Source: Marthasterias glacialis (Eukaryota > Echinodermata > Asteroidea > Forcipulatida > Asteriidae). Taken from it: a DNA stretch of 64,000 nt. The notes under the pieces were generated by a model that searched no databases, was not told where the DNA came from, and saw nothing but the letters and a program-made list of their open reading frames with translations. The stretch covers positions 5,146,001-5,210,000 of the forward strand of contig OU452224.1 of NCBI GenBank assembly GCA_911728455.2, in the 5' to 3' direction. The position numbers and the translations under genes are program-made. The stretch's first letter is position 1; each line of letters opens with the position of its first letter. This document shows positions 22,926 to 35,754 of this stretch, in pieces.

Positions 22926-23700
22926 GACTTGCTTCACTCTGACTATGTCTAAGACCCATATGCAAAGTTGCATTTACGAATCCATCAACATATATCTCCA
23001 TCCACAGACTGAGGTCGTCACAAACTGACAAAAGCTTTTTTCTAGTGTTTGATAACTATTGCCTCTAAATGTATGTACAATGTATGTACAACAAGTAATT
23101 TCTAACAAGGCTCCCTACAGAAGGTTTAAACAAATTTGATCATAGAAATAGAGTTTTATTGAAGAAGGAGAGGGGCACATGAGGGTGCAATGCACACAAT
23201 ACTCTTGTTTTCTTAGACATCAATTTCATTGCGTAAGCGTTAATGATTTAGTTGTCTGAACTAACTGTTTCCACTGTACTGTACACGCCATGAAAAATAA
23301 TACAAATTACTATGAAATATATTTTATAAACGTAATATAAAATACTTTTTGCAAAGCATGATTTAGCTAGTTTTACCATAACTTGGTGTCCGAATTTTCA
23401 AATCAGGATAAAACAGTCTTTAAATATTACAGGCACCCAAGAGAAAAAAGTTTAGTCCAACCTTTACAACTACTTTATTACTCTAACAAGTTTCCACAAG
23501 ATTTCACTGTTTTTGAAATGTTTTGTTTTTACATAGCATCTAGTGGTTAATGTTCATCATGTCCATTTGATTATGAGAGAGGATGAGCTAAAAAGATTCT
23601 TGTAGAAAATACTTCCACAATCGGAAAAAAGGTATACATGTATCAATATCAAAAAGAAATATGTTGGAATGTAGCAGTTAAACCTTTGCAGTCTCTTTAA
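22926..23700. other. AT-rich stretch, nothing recognised
   Basis: No exon, RNA gene or paired repeat was seen. A minus-strand open stretch running into the minisatellite (to 23031) reads LSLWMEIYVDGFVNATLHMG, but I do not recognise it. Confidence 0.35.
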
Positions 23701-23706
23701 TAATTG

Positions 23707-23870
23707 TTAAGTGCTATCCTGGTCACATGCTACTTTAGGGACTTTGTAAGGGTAGCGGGTAGCAGGAGCTACTTCAGGATCTGACAAACCTGCCCACGCG
23801 ATGTTACAGGTCCACTTTCCCTCAGTGGTTCTACCTGGTTGGGCCCTACCCAGGGTTAAGGGTATTTTGA
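23707..23870 (-). other. GC-richer, coding-like island
   Basis: This stretch is clearly richer in G and C than its surroundings. The minus strand is open and reads GRAQPGRTTEGKWTCNIAWA, then GLSDPEVAPATRYPYKVPK, ending at 23707. It could be a terminal exon or a repeat fragment. No family is recognised and no clear splice acceptor is seen. Confidence 0.25.
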
Positions 23871-24261
23871 GGTGACTATGCAGTAAAGAGTTATGCTGTA
23901 TGTATTGAATGGCAGATAAACATTTACAAAAAAGGAACACACAGAGTTTGGAGAATGTGGATCAACTTTTAACCTCTTTCCGCTCAAACTACTCAGAAGG
24001 ACCATGGATCAAGTTCAAATGAGAAATCTGACACTACCGCCAAAACAGTAAGATTCTGACAAGAACTTCATTAGTTTGTCAAAGTGATTGAATATTTCAA
24101 CCCAGGAAAGTCTTGCCAATGATGCTGCAATATTGACACCAAACTAAAGCCTAGTGCAGAGAAAGATATAAATCAATGGAGGATGTATGTGTCCATTGTT
24201 AACAGCCAATGATGACATCAAGATTGTTACAACCTATTCATCAGTCCTGTCCTGTGCGCAA

Positions 24262-24620
24262 TACAAGAACTGTTATCGAAAGAAACTTATAAACAGAGGA
24301 GGCTTTTAAGAATGTTAAACTACAACTTGATGATATGAAGGAGTGCATTCACATTCAGCAATAACAACAGAACTGTTTTCAATTACCACAGGAGATCCTT
24401 GACTGCAATCAACATAGAATCACATTCACTAACGTCTTCAAAACTGTTATAAAAAGCAAAGAAGAGCCTTAAGACCGCAAATGGACGGAATCACAACAAA
24501 CTTTTTACCAACACAACTGTTATCAATAACGACAACCCTCCAGAATGTAAGACTGCAATTTGATGATTTTATGGAGTGGAATTGCATTCGACAAAACGAA
24601 CTGAACTGTTATCAATAGAG
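24262..24620 (+). repeat. Degenerate duplicated block
   Basis: The words GAACTGTTATC, TACAACTTGATGAT and GGAGTGCATTC at 24268-24350 recur in the same order and similar spacing at 24520-24600 (AACTGTTATC, TGCAATTTGATGATT, GGAGTGGAATTGCATTC). It looks like an old tandem duplication with a period of about 250 bp. Confidence 0.5.
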
Positions 24621-24810
24621 TGGAATGTAAATGATGGATTTCTTCGCTTCACATCGAAGACTGCGTTTCGTTCCATCCATCCATTCTCAAAAAATATTGT
24701 AAAATTAATTTATGCATGTGACTGGGTAGCCGTTAGGGTTTATGTATTAGAATTATATTTAACCTTAATGATTTAATTGATTGAATATTAGCTCAAAATC
24801 TTTAGATGTT

Positions 24811-25090
24811 TCTTTCAAGGGAAATGTACATGGACAGACAACCTAATTCTAAACTCCCCAAATTAATAATTACAATAATATTAATGGAGTCTTGTAAAGC
24901 GCATGTATCCACTATAAGTGCTCAAAGTACAAGAAAATTGTTATAAATTGAAACCATCATTTAAAAGTTCCTACAATTTCACTGAAATCATCATGCGATT
25001 TTTTTGTTTTCATAAATCCTCCAGGTTGCAGATTTCAAAAACCGTGAAGGGCAATACACCTCATGTAATTTGCACATTCCCTTTAAAAGA
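24811..25090. mobile_element. Possible small TIR element
   Basis: TCTTTCAAGGGAAATGT at the left is roughly inverted at the right (ACATTCCCTTTAAAAGA). The ends are short and imperfect and no target-site duplication is seen. Confidence 0.35.
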
Positions 25091-25456
25091 ACAGTTTGCC
25101 CCTTAAATTTACAGGTATAGACTGACTAATAATTGTGATAGACAAAGTGTATCTTTTTATGAATTCCTGATGACTTTCAATGATAACTTGGTCATTCACA
25201 ACTTTGAAATTCATTTGGATTGGTTCTGTTTGTCCACAATTTACTCATTCAGAATTCTTTTCAGAATAAACTCTGAATAAAATGAATTAAATCCATCTTT
25301 ATGTTTTCATTCATCTCCATGAAGTATAACCATGCATTTGTGAAAATCTGTATATTATTTCCTCTAGAAAAATTGACAGTGCTTAATGATTCCAAGAAAT
25401 AAGATCATAACAAACATTGCATTCACACACTTATTTTCAAATTCTTCTTTCTGTTG

Positions 25457-25660
25457 TTAATTTCCTGTGGTGGTACATTCCTTGCCTTTTATCTCTATAG
25501 ATCCAAGCTGATAACCCACTCTGGTGTCTTTGATATGGATTGAATTTTCAATCCCTTTTTTAAAAGTCTTGGTTTTCTTCCTCTCTCCAGAATTCAAAAG
25601 TTTCTGTTTTCTTCTCAAGTCAGTGACCTTTGATCTTGTGTGGAAGCTAATGGGGGTCAT
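25457..25660 (-). other. Minus-strand coding-like segment, unknown
   Basis: A 67-codon frame rich in Lys and Arg reads KVTDLRRKQKLLNSGERKK and ends IEIKGKECTTTGN. Its composition is protein-like, but there is no homologue I recognise and the splice borders are unclear. A chance frame is possible. Confidence 0.2.
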
Positions 25661-26015
25661 TTTAGAATATAGGAGATCTCATGCCAATGGATTTGATTTT
25701 CATAATATCAACAAAGATTTGATCGCTTGAAAACTCAATATTTACAGAATGGAGGTAGGCCTGCATTAGAAATCAAGATAAATTGAGCAAACTTGTTGTA
25801 GACGGTGCCATCCATCCTCAACTCCATGCCAACTTTACTCAGCTCCCTCTGATGGAGTTTTTTAAAGATCCAAACTTATAATGAATTGCCTCAACTTGGT
25901 CAATGATTAGAATAATCTGGACAATGTATGCTTGATATGATTGTAGAATAAGCTTTTAAAAAATTAACTGATAGGCCTATGTTACAGATTAATGTTACGG
26001 ATTCGAATCGGCCAA

Positions 26016-26291
26016 GGCGGGGTACAGGAAATTTGATATTCAAAGTGATTTAAATCATACAGTCCGCCAACCTCATCTGAATTCTAGCTTTGTCTCATTT
26101 CTGGATCACCATAAAAACAGAGAAATTCCTGCTAGTGATTTTTCACAGCAATGGTAGTTTATAATTGATGCAAGAAATTTGTATATACGTTGCTCTAAAG
26201 ATTTTAGATGTTGCCGAACTTTAAAAAGTTTATTGTTACAAAAAATGACCACAACACCAATAACTGTCGCGACTTCATCCTGTACCCTGCC
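26016..26291. mobile_element. Possible 276-bp TIR element
   Basis: GGCGGGGTACAGGA at the left is inverted at the right as TCCTGTACCCTGCC (13 of 14 positions). No target-site duplication is visible. Confidence 0.4.
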
Positions 26292-26599
26292 TTTCAAAAC
26301 TTCAATCAACATGAAAGTCTAATTTGTTTATTTGACTTTGTTTGCAGTGAGCCTTTTGTGTAGAGAATATGGATCAGCTGTGAATGGAACAATTCATGAT
26401 CATTGATGTCTCATCTCACTTGTCTGGATCTTCAGTGAGGTTTGCAAAACAGTCTCCTCTAGTCTACACTAAACAACAAGGCAATGAGAACTTGTCGGTA
26501 CAGAGAACGGTAGTAGAAAAGAGCAAATCCATGACAAGGGGGGACAATCACAGTCAATACACATCTCAGTTTGAAAATGTAATTTAAGCTGTATGCATT

Positions 26600-27140
26600 G
26601 AATGATTTTCCTCAAAGGAAATGTTTGATTCAAAAGTCATTCAGCTGTCAAGAATTCAGATTTGCTGTCATTATTATACTTTCATTGCCATGGATTTGCT
26701 GGTAGTTGGTTCTAATTCATCAGAAACATCCTCAAAGAGAGGAATAATAAAATATCAAATTTCATAATGCCAGGCACATGGTAGGAAAGGCCTTTGGATA
26801 TAAGGTTATCTTATGCCTTAACACAGATACACTTCAGTACGACCATTTATGTAGAATCACTTCCTGAAATGCAAAGATGTTTCACCACAACAGATTATTC
26901 TGAGAAGTTTACTACAACCAAGTTAGATTTGATCATCTGACAAACAAACTGCAAAAGTCTTGTTGTAATTTCTGTTCTGGCCAAACAGAAATTATACACA
27001 GAAAGGTTCTCCTGAGCAACTTTGCAAAGGGGAAACAAATCTTAAAAATCACATCTTTTTTTAAATCTTAAATGTGAACAAGGAACTAATTTGGGAACTT
27101 GTTGATGATAAAGGCTTAAAATATTTTCTCCATGTGCCTG
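26600..27140. other. AT-rich stretch, nothing recognised
   Basis: No coding frame or paired repeat was found here. Confidence 0.35.
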
Positions 27141-27145
27141 GATGT

Positions 27146-27581
27146 AAAGCCAAAGTGCAGCATCAGTTTGTTTTTTCCAAAAGGGATATTATTCGAAGTC
27201 CATTATAAAACCAGTATGTCAGCTTTTAAGAAAACGTATTCAATGAATCATGAGGACTTACTGGACAGATACAGAAGTGTGAAGATTTACAGGTTTCAAT
27301 ATCAAGGGTAGAAATAATCCTATAACTGTTGCAAAACAATCATAAAGAAGGATCAAAGTGGACATTCACCATGTTGGTGTATTACTCCAACCCAAAAAAG
27401 GAAACTAACTTGTCCTCTTTCCACAGCAGTACTTTCTGCTGTAAGTTTTAATAACATTCAAGAAACGCTTGTCTACAATACAAGAATACGTGTCTGATGA
27501 TGTTAGATTAAATACTCATACTGGCAAAGTTGAATACTTTGGCCTCTTTATTCCAACATAATGATGCTGCGCTTTGGCTTT
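27146..27581. mobile_element. MITE-like element, about 436 bp
   Basis: AAAGCCAAAGTGCAGCATCA at the left end is matched, with two differences, by the inverse of the right end (TGATGCTGCGCTTTGGCTTT). No duplicated flank is clear, so the superfamily is open. Confidence 0.55.
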
Positions 27582-28830
27582 TCACAAACATTTTATGAAG
27601 GAAGTTTTGAGACTGATTTTTAGTTACCACAGTAGACAAATATAAGTTTTTGTGGTTGGGAATAGAATTTGATTTAATTTTATGTAAGAAATGTTATTGT
27701 TTTATAATGAAATGTACACTGGCACATGATATATGTAAACTTAAATATTATCGTAATATAACTAATCTGAAAAACTGTATAGATGCAGTCTGGTATAGTG
27801 CCAACTTATCTGGTAGAGACCATGTATGAACATGAACCACGTGCAGAACATAACAGGTATCAACAAATCCCAAGCAAGAGGATTTAGCATGGATCTGAAA
27901 CACTAAAGCTATGCATTCCCAACGAATGACGGTTTTGCAAGAATCAGCAGATCATAATAGTTGTGCAAAGTATATAACCTAAGATCATGATGTAGTTTGG
28001 GAGAGAAACACTGAGGCTGAATCAAGCCTCCACACCAGGAGCATTGCCATGTATTGTAACTTGTGCATAGCTTGATTACTGTACTGTATCAGCCCTCTCA
28101 ATGATTGCTACATCTTAACGAGTGAAGGCATTTTTCAAAAGATGCAAATTGATGAAATGTAAAGATGATGCAGATTTAACCAAACCTACTGCCAACCTCC
28201 AGTGACTGCAATGCTTCGAAACCTACCCCCCAAAAATAACATGCTGTTCTTCAAAAACTATTGAACTAAATAAACTGCCAAATTGTTTTCTTAAAGATAA
28301 AAGTTTATGCAAATTCAAGGTGCACACACTGTTCATAGTTTTTCATTTGAAGAAGAAAAAAATTGTGAGAGAAAAAAATGTTCAGGAGTAAATCGTGTTT
28401 ACAAAACAATGCGTATGGAAAATTCTCAAAACAGACTTTCAGATCAGTCTTGTTCCAAGAATTATTATGTAGAGTATAATTTGATGGTTATTTTACATTG
28501 TCATGAATGGTAATAGCTTGAAGAACCAGTGTGTGTACCAATGTTTAATATGATGTGCCAGTGTACACAGTGTTAATAACATAATAAAAAAGAGTCTGTT
28601 GTGTTTATTTTGTTGTCTGTTATGTGTTGGGAAGCATCTGCTTTCTATTTCAATCTTGTTGCAGCACAGACCTTTATCACGCAAAAGCCAACATTTTGAT
28701 TTGTTTTCTTTTGTCATATATTGAACAAAAGTTAAGCTGAAAGAACAAATCTAGCCGATAGTTTTGATCTATCTTGGAAAAGCAATGAATAGTTTTGCAT
28801 GTTTCAAATACAAGGCATAATTATATACTT
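27582..28830. other. AT-rich stretch, nothing recognised
   Basis: No convincing exon, RNA gene or repeat. Confidence 0.35.
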
Positions 28831-28834
28831 CAAT

Positions 28835-29262
28835 ATATGTGTGTACACAAATGCTGAAACAATGCCAATCCAGATCACCTGAACAATTAACAGAAAGTTC
28901 AACACTAGAGCACTACTAAACAGTGCAGTATTATTTGAAGGGCAAAGCAACATCAAAAAGAAACTGGTTTTGTTTCAGTTAACAGTAGGCCCTGCATCAA
29001 TGTGTAATCTGTTTGTACACAGATGCTGAAATAATGCCAAATCAGATCACCTGAGCAATGAACAAAAATTTTAACACTGTATAACCAGGAAATAGTACAT
29101 TTTTTAACGGCAAAGCGACATTAATAAGACAAGGTGTCGTTTAAATTTACAATGCGTCAACTTGTAATCTGTGTGTACACAGACGTTGAAATACTGAGAA
29201 TTCTGATCACCTGAGCAATGAACAGCTATACGTTTAGCATCTCATTATCATTCAAAGGTAAT
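28835..29262. repeat. Tandem repeat of about 165 bp, three diverged copies
   Basis: The motif TGTGTACACA(A/G)A(T/C)G(C/T)TGAAA, followed by CAGATCACCTGA(G/A)CAAT, appears near 28840, 29012 and 29172. Units are clearly diverged. Each starts with the palindrome TGTGTACACA or a variant. Confidence 0.75.
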
Positions 29263-29354
29263 CGTATTTATTACGATCAGTTGCTTTGCCTTATGATTTA
29301 AAAAATGGCGTGATAAAGGTCTGAAACACTTCTCTTGTAATGTGGATGGTGAGT

Positions 29355-29825
29355 GAAGGGAAGGTACACCGTTAGAAACAATTGATCAACACAAACCAAA
29401 AAGGTCGCTAGGTTCAATCATTTAATTTTTGATGGAAACAATTGTGTGCCAGAAAAAAAACTGGACACTGTCTTTTTTCACTCTCAAAAGTGTTATTTTT
29501 GCTTTGAAATTCCTACCAAAATTGATACAGTCTGAAACTTTCAATTTCAAGGAGTCTTTCATTTGCAAAAAATGCAAATATTTGCTAAAAAAGCACAACT
29601 GCTTGAGCACTTGTAAGAAAAACTCCAGTTTTTCATCTCTAAAAGAGATATTTAAAAGTCACACATAGAAAGTGTTTCAATTTCAAACTTTAACGTAAGA
29701 AAAACTTACGTTTTTCAACTCTAAAAGAGATATGTTACAAAGATCACTCAATGACAAAACCTTACAATTGCAAGGAATTTTCTTAGAGAGAAACTTAAGC
29801 TCCTTGAAAAAATGTACCTTCCCTT
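29355..29825. mobile_element. MITE-like element with AAGGGAAGGTACA ends
   Basis: The 13-bp left end is exactly inverted at 29813-29825. The 471-bp body is AT-rich and contains short hairpins such as ACGTAAGAAAAACTTACGT near 29692. Target-site duplication is not clear. Confidence 0.6.
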
Positions 29826-30076
29826 TAAGTCCACATATAAAATAGTGCTGCAACTTGTATTGAAATAGAAAGCAGATGCATCATGGGGGGCTTAGGGACT
29901 TTGATATATGGGGAGGGTAGGGACATAGATAGAGGGCGGTAGAGGACTCATGTCTGAGATAAAGACAAAGTACACACAAGTGTTCATATCTGTTGTTTTT
30001 ATTCAGATCTACTGGTAGGCATTACCATCTATTCATATTTAAATTTGACCTTGAACTTGAACAAAAACAAAGAAAA

Positions 30077-30165
30077 GCACCCTGGCGCATGCAAGCCCCC
30101 CCTGGTGCTCGCACAAGTGTTCCCCGCCCACAGGTGCCAACAGACCTGTTAGTGAGCGCCCTCTA
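30077..30165 (+). repeat. Dispersed repeat, inverted partner at 40135-40212
   Basis: Shared words include GCATGCAAGCC, CCTGGTGCTCGCACAAGTGT and CCCCGCCC. It is GC-rich against the AT-rich background. Frames run through both copies, but neither has a convincing gene context. Confidence 0.8.
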
Positions 30166-30249
30166 TCAACACCATTCAGTGAGAGACTAAGTGCAATGTG
30201 TTCAGTTGTCCCCAATATTGTTAGTCTGTGTGGCCAAAGCGCCCTCTGT

Positions 30250-31770
30250 TGACCATAACAAGGGAAGGATCTAATGAACTCTAATAATCAGTTGACTTGG
30301 ACACGGAGTCGGATGTATCTATCCACCATTCCTGGCATTGCTCATGGAAATAGCGCCCTCAATGTCTGCTCTGAACTTTCTTTTTGGATATTTTTGTTGC
30401 ATAATTGCATCCTGGTTTTTGCTCCTATCAAATAAAATATCAAACAACATGTACATTTTTTTGGCTAGTTTTCTTTAATAGTTTGCCGTGTTTAGATTAA
30501 GGTCACTTTTCCTTTCAGCTACACTGATCATTTTTGCCAACGTCACAAAGAAGACCCTACTAAATCTCTGCCATTTTCTTAGTGTGTTCCTTAACGTTTT
30601 TTTAATCCAATATCTATGTACATTTTGTTACGACAAGAAGTCTAGGCTGTAATTAAACGTTATACAAGTTGGTGCTTGATTTCCTACTCAAGAAATGTGT
30701 CAAATAATTGAGTGGGTTTTCAAGTAACTAATGCATTTAGCCTTGGTCTTAGTTTATGAGCACAAACAGTGAATTGATTTTAATGTGTGAAAGTAACTCA
30801 AAGAGTAAAACTAGAGCATAATGGCCGTACAATCTATCTAACTGAGTAGAGAAAGAGAGATATGTACACAAATTTTCAAGTGTGTCAAAATCCAGCACAT
30901 CTGAGTCTGACAGTTCATTATTAAGTAATTTCAATGTAGTTTGTTAATATTTTTATTGCTTTTGAGACCTCTAGCTGGGTGATGGGTGGTTTCTAAAGTT
31001 TTTTTTATATTAGAAAGTGGAGTTTCTAATTGAATTGGTTGCCATTTCTACTTAAAGTTAAAACATTTTGTTGTGTATAAAGATTAAAACCACAACAGTT
31101 TTCTGCATCTTACTTTTGAGGCAGTTTGTATAGAAGGTTCTGATGTCCGAGTGATTTAAATCGATTTATTTGATGTTTCTAGTGCCAATCTTACTCCATT
31201 TCACTATTTCAAGCAGGTTATTTTTAGTTTTTGTTCACCATTTATATTTATGTGGCATTTGGTTTATTCTAACTTGTAACTTCCCTAAAACTTTTGTTTT
31301 TCTGCGCAGTTTCCAGGATGCCAAACTCTCCTGCTACTCAAAACAATGCAAGGCACTCATAGTTATGAGTCCAAAGTACTTCACTTCACAAGTCAAGTCC
31401 ATAAACTGACATGTTTCCCAAATGATCTTTTTCGGTAAGTGTGAGCTTCCATAACTTCACTGGTTCTACTTCACTTCAAACTGACTAAAAAGAGTTCATT
31501 TGCTTCGGTTTGGCAATTGATTTAGGTTTCAAATTGATTTAGCCAAGTTCCAACTGAATAGACTTATTTTTTTTCATGAATTTTTTTCCTTGTTCATTTT
31601 TGAAACAAAAACTTAGAAGTCTTTCTGATGTACCAGTACTCTTAAAATTACTTTTTAAAGATATATTTAGAAGATTTTTAACTTTGCTTGATCTTAGTGT
31701 AGACTAAATTTGGTCTGATTATTTGCATTGTGCATCTTGATCATCTTATGACGTTGATGCACTCCTTATA
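30250..31770. other. AT-rich stretch, nothing recognised
   Basis: No coding frame, repeat pair or RNA gene was supported. Confidence 0.35.
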
Positions 31771-31779
31771 GGTTTTATT

Positions 31780-32001
31780 TTATTGGGATTTAGTTGTTTC
31801 TTTGGTTTCCTTACACTGTTTTGAGTAGCATATTTTCTCTGTACCCTGGTCCTGGGGTGTCTGTTTGTTAGCACCATACTTAGTTTGTGGCTCAAATTTT
31901 TGACGATGTGGTGGCAATTTAATGACGGATCCATGGGAGGTCTGTACTTTTTGAGTTGGACCTCCCTCTTTTTTCCCCCTACGTTTTGCCGGAAAGCCCT
32001 G
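31780..32001 (-). CDS. Coding-like fragment, unknown family
   Basis: A 73-codon minus-strand frame ends at 31780-31782. It reads GFPAKRRGKKEGGPTQKVQT, then SHGSVIKLPPHRQKFEPQTK, and ends in a Lys/Thr/Gln-rich tail. The basic, proline-rich composition with no hydrophobic core suggests a disordered tail of a host or transposon protein. The frame is closed by a stop at its 5' side. A chance frame cannot be excluded. Confidence 0.3.
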   Translation of the reverse strand, partial: QGFPAKRRGKKEGGPTQKVQTSHGSVIKLPPHRQKFEPQTKYGANKQTPQDQGTEKICYSKQCKETKETTKSQ

Positions 32002-32093
32002 TCATGTCCAATTCTTCTTTTCCTATGTTACAATTACCTTGAATACTTTTGTACCTATGTACTTCAGTACTGAGGAACTTTTTCTCTTTTTTA

Positions 32094-32106
32094 GGGGGGG
32101 GGGGGG
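32094..32106. repeat. Poly-G run
   Basis: About 13 G in a row, prone to sequencing error. Confidence 0.85.
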
Positions 32107-32662
32107 CTGATATACAGATTTTGTCTCACATTCCAACAATTAATATCTTATGAGCTTTCAACATTATTTTAAAATGCCCCTACCTGGAGCACTTTGACAA
32201 TTTTTCTTTCAAATTATGCATGATGCTTTCCTTATTGATTAGACTATGCAGTGTAACCAATGATTTTATTGGTCTTGTGTAGTATTTGGCTCATCTCAAT
32301 GCGTATTCAGTGTTATGATGACTACAAAATGTGTATGAACTATGGCATTTGTAAGACGCATGTTCAAAACAGGTGTCTTGCTGAAATGTGCATCTTAACG
32401 TTTCTGAAACGTCATGATGACTACAAAAGTTTATCATTTTTAGTCTCGTTTGGTGAAAATGTCGTAAGGTTTTTTTGCAATTCCTAATGGTCAAATACTG
32501 TGCAATTCTAATACTCTGAATTTGTCCACCTATGAACTTTATCTCACTGGTCTAAGTGCGAAGTGCATTTAACATACAATACTCTGTGAGAACAACCCTA
32601 AGCCCAGCCCCCCCCCCTTCATGACAGGACCTCCGGCCAATTTCACCTCCTCTCTTTTCCAG

Positions 32663-32765
32663 ATCCTGGATCCGCCCCTTTTCAATCTGCCCCTCAGTAT
32701 CAATGGCAACTATGGTGCCTTTTATCGACACAGGGTTTGCCAGTCCTGCCTCTATCGTGTCCATG
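32663..32765 (+). CDS. Candidate coding exon 1 of a plus-strand gene
   Basis: A 103-nt island lies between a strong acceptor (TCTCTTTTCCAG at 32651-32662) and a strong donor (GTAAGT at 32766-32771). It is GC-richer than its flanks. All three frames are open. Frame 1 (SINGNYGAFYRHRVCQSC) leaves one base over and joins in phase to the exon at 43988. Frame 2 offers an ATG in good context at 32703 (MATMVPFIDTGF) and would also join in phase to another frame of that exon. The frame is therefore undecided. The 5' part overlaps a GGATCC-rich sequence that may be repeat-derived. Confidence 0.3.
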
Positions 32766-32875
32766 GTAAGTTTAATTGAAGTTTTTACAGATTCATGTAC
32801 TGCACACTTTACTATACATCCTCATGTATTACAGATACCATGCACTTTTTACAGCTCACATGTAAACCTTTATTA

Positions 32876-33612
32876 AGCAGGCCCTGGGAAATTTGAAATG
32901 ATGGGTATTTACCGCCTCTCTACTATTTGCTCCCAATCACAACCTAGCTATTATAGTTTGTATTTTGCCTGATTGAAAAAGACCTTGAATTGTTAAAGGA
33001 CTCTAGCTTTATATTTAGTTTGTTCAATTAGTTTGCATCATAATCTACTGTGCTTTCTGTGTCAATCAAAGATGTTATTCTACACTGAAAAAGAGAGTTT
33101 TATGTTGACTAGTTATTATGAACTACTGATAGCTTTTTCACCTGTACTTGAAGTTAAATACTAAAAGAGGTCATTCAAAAAGGATTCAAAGATTGTTACA
33201 TGCAAGTTAGTGTTGAGCACTAAATGTGTATCTGCTGAGCTGGCAGATTTCAACTAAAATACAGATGGCTAAGATGTTTCTTACTTCACTTCAAAGTTGA
33301 TGACAACAGTTTTATATCGACTATTTAATAGAACAACTCCTGATTGCTACTTTTACCTTTAATTTAAGTTTTACAAACACATATAGCTCAATGTTGAATG
33401 ACTTCATTAGTCCTTTTTTTTGTCTAAACATCATAAATTACTTAAGAAGAAACTAACAAGGATTGTTACATGCAAGTCTTTAGCACTAAGTTTGTTTCTG
33501 CTTAGCGTACAGATGAACTACAATACAGATGACCAAAATGTTCATGATTCTTCACTTCAGAAATGATGAAGTGATTCCATAAACAACAATTTAGGCTTTC
33601 CCAGGGCCTGCT
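32876..33612. mobile_element. TIR element of 737 bp with internal duplication
   Basis: The ends are a perfect 16-bp inverted repeat, AGCAGGCCCTGGGAAA at 32876-32891 and its complement at 33597-33612. Within it, two blocks of about 140 bp are repeated in direct orientation (33180-33320 and 33455-33590, both with GATTGTTACATGCAAGT). No clear target-site duplication and no transposase frame. The CAGG...CCTG termini would fit a hAT-type MITE, but without the 8-bp duplication this is only a suggestion. Confidence 0.65.
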
Positions 33613-33704
33613 AGAGTCACAAATGCATACAACTGTTCCTTAAACACATTACATTTGTACCTCTTGTACAAAATGAACAACTATGGCCTGCTCTTTGTGT
33701 AGCT

Positions 33705-33846
33705 TATAATGCCTGCTGTCATAGGGTACATAATGCCTGTTGTTAGGGTAGCTATGCCTGCTATAACAAGGTAGCTAATGCTTCATGTTAGGGTAGCTAT
33801 GCCTGCTATAATAAGGTAGCTATATTGCCTGGTGTTATAGGGTAGC
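33705..33846. repeat. Irregular short tandem repeat
   Basis: Units built on TAGGGTAGCTATGCCTGCTA or variants recur about six times with periods of about 25 bp. Confidence 0.75.
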
Positions 33847-33849
33847 TTA

Positions 33850-35640
33850 TTTTTCATAAATAAAATTGAATGTCTGTGTTTGCAGCTGTTCATCAAAAAT
33901 ATCAAATTCTACCACACTCTTAAATGTTACAAGTTCTGATCAATTTGATAAAGACTGATTATCAGTTACCATACAAAGTTGTGATAAAAAATTCACCTGG
34001 AAAAGACAACACAGACTGATTGTGCACATTGTAATGAAGTAGTGTTTACCCCAATATGTACCTCCATAGTTCAATGAATGTAGAAACATTTGACTTTGGC
34101 TATCCAGGGACTACATAATGAGTGTCACTGATGAACTAATGAGTGATATTAACTATTATCCAGCATGGTATCTACACTCCTATGATGATTATGTACAGCT
34201 CTTGGATTATTCCTTGAACCTTCTTTACAAGGTAAACATACCTACTTGGCTTAAAAGCCCCTCAACAAAAGATCTTTAACTACAGATGTCTGGGCCTACA
34301 TCTCTGTTATTTAAAATCATGAGTAGCAAGGCCTTATTCCTAGAGCTAGTTGTATGCATGGACAATGGACCGGCTGTATACACCACTGGTATAAAACAAT
34401 AAGTAGCTAAAGAGTTTGAATCCTATGGGTAATTACATCCAAGTATTTGGCTTAAATTACCACCTGTGAACTTACACTCACAATAAAGATTGTTAGTTCA
34501 AATATCCTTCAAGTTTATTTTCACCTCAGTGCTCTTCCAACTCATCTATGAGATTATTCAACTTACTTGATGCAATTTCATCTTATTACTGTACCAATTC
34601 AATATTTCTCTAAGTCTGTGGGACTAACCATTCAAAGTATCAACCAAATTATGAACTGGGTCACTGGCCAGCGATTCAGTTCATTGTTTAAATTGAATTG
34701 TAACTTATTCTAGTATTTGCTCATGTATTTGTGTCCAGTTGCCTAGTTTACACTGACTCTTTTACAATCTGGCATCCAGATTGATCTGGTTTTTAATAAG
34801 TCTGAATGCATTCCTTGAGATTCAACTGTAAGCCTATTCATAACAATTCATGCAATGTTCCTCGACTCAAGTTTTTCTTTTTGGATTATGATATAAACTT
34901 CTGTCCTTATTGTCTTCCAACATTTGATGAAATGTTGTTCGTCTTTAGTTTCACTACTTGACCAAAAACCAATGGTGTATACAGCCCTAACATACATGGA
35001 GCTTATCGATAGTCTTCAATCAAACAATATTGACCTATCGCCATTTATTTTATGATAGCCAATAACAGTGCATTAAGCACATTGTATTATCAACCTGATC
35101 TACAATACTGGAAAGTGATAACCTATCTCAGACATACAAGATGTATGTGTTCCATTATTCATGTACATGTTACTTGACGTACAATATGCATCATTTACCA
35201 CACACGAACATCTAGATGTACTTATTCAACATCAAGACCACATGATGATCATTCATATGCAGCTTGTGTTCATGTTATACATTGTATGTTCATCCAAAAC
35301 ACACATGAGCAACTTTCCTTTCTTTTTCTAGCAGTACATGATGAAACTCAAACAAATCAATATGTGTTTCTTTATTCATGTACATTTGCCCAACACATCA
35401 GATGAACAAGTACATCAAAAGCCAACTGTACATGCAAATCTCAACTTGCATCTTCTTCCTGAGAGTGCCTGTTTTAACTTGTTATCACTCATTTGTCTTA
35501 GATATGGCTGGGTTGCGAATGGCGATAGGTCAATGTTAATTACCTCGTTCCCATGGTAATCCATCCCATAGTATCTTACTATGGCATGGAACTAAGGGAA
35601 TAGAACATTGGGATTAGTGATTGCTTTTGCTGATCAATCA
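33850..35640. other. Gene-free stretch
   Basis: No exon or RNA gene seen. A short word at 35006-35023 (ATAGTCTTCAATCAAA) recurs inverted at about 38163-38178, which is too short to define an element. Confidence 0.35.
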
Positions 35641-35754
35641 CTTTATCAAATAAGGGAGGGGCTGATGGTTTGTCTTTAGGAAAAACACTTCTTGTCTGAT
35701 AAGGTAGTAGTTAGTGTAGTGTGTGTAGGGGAGCTAGCATTGGCCACTGTTTTT

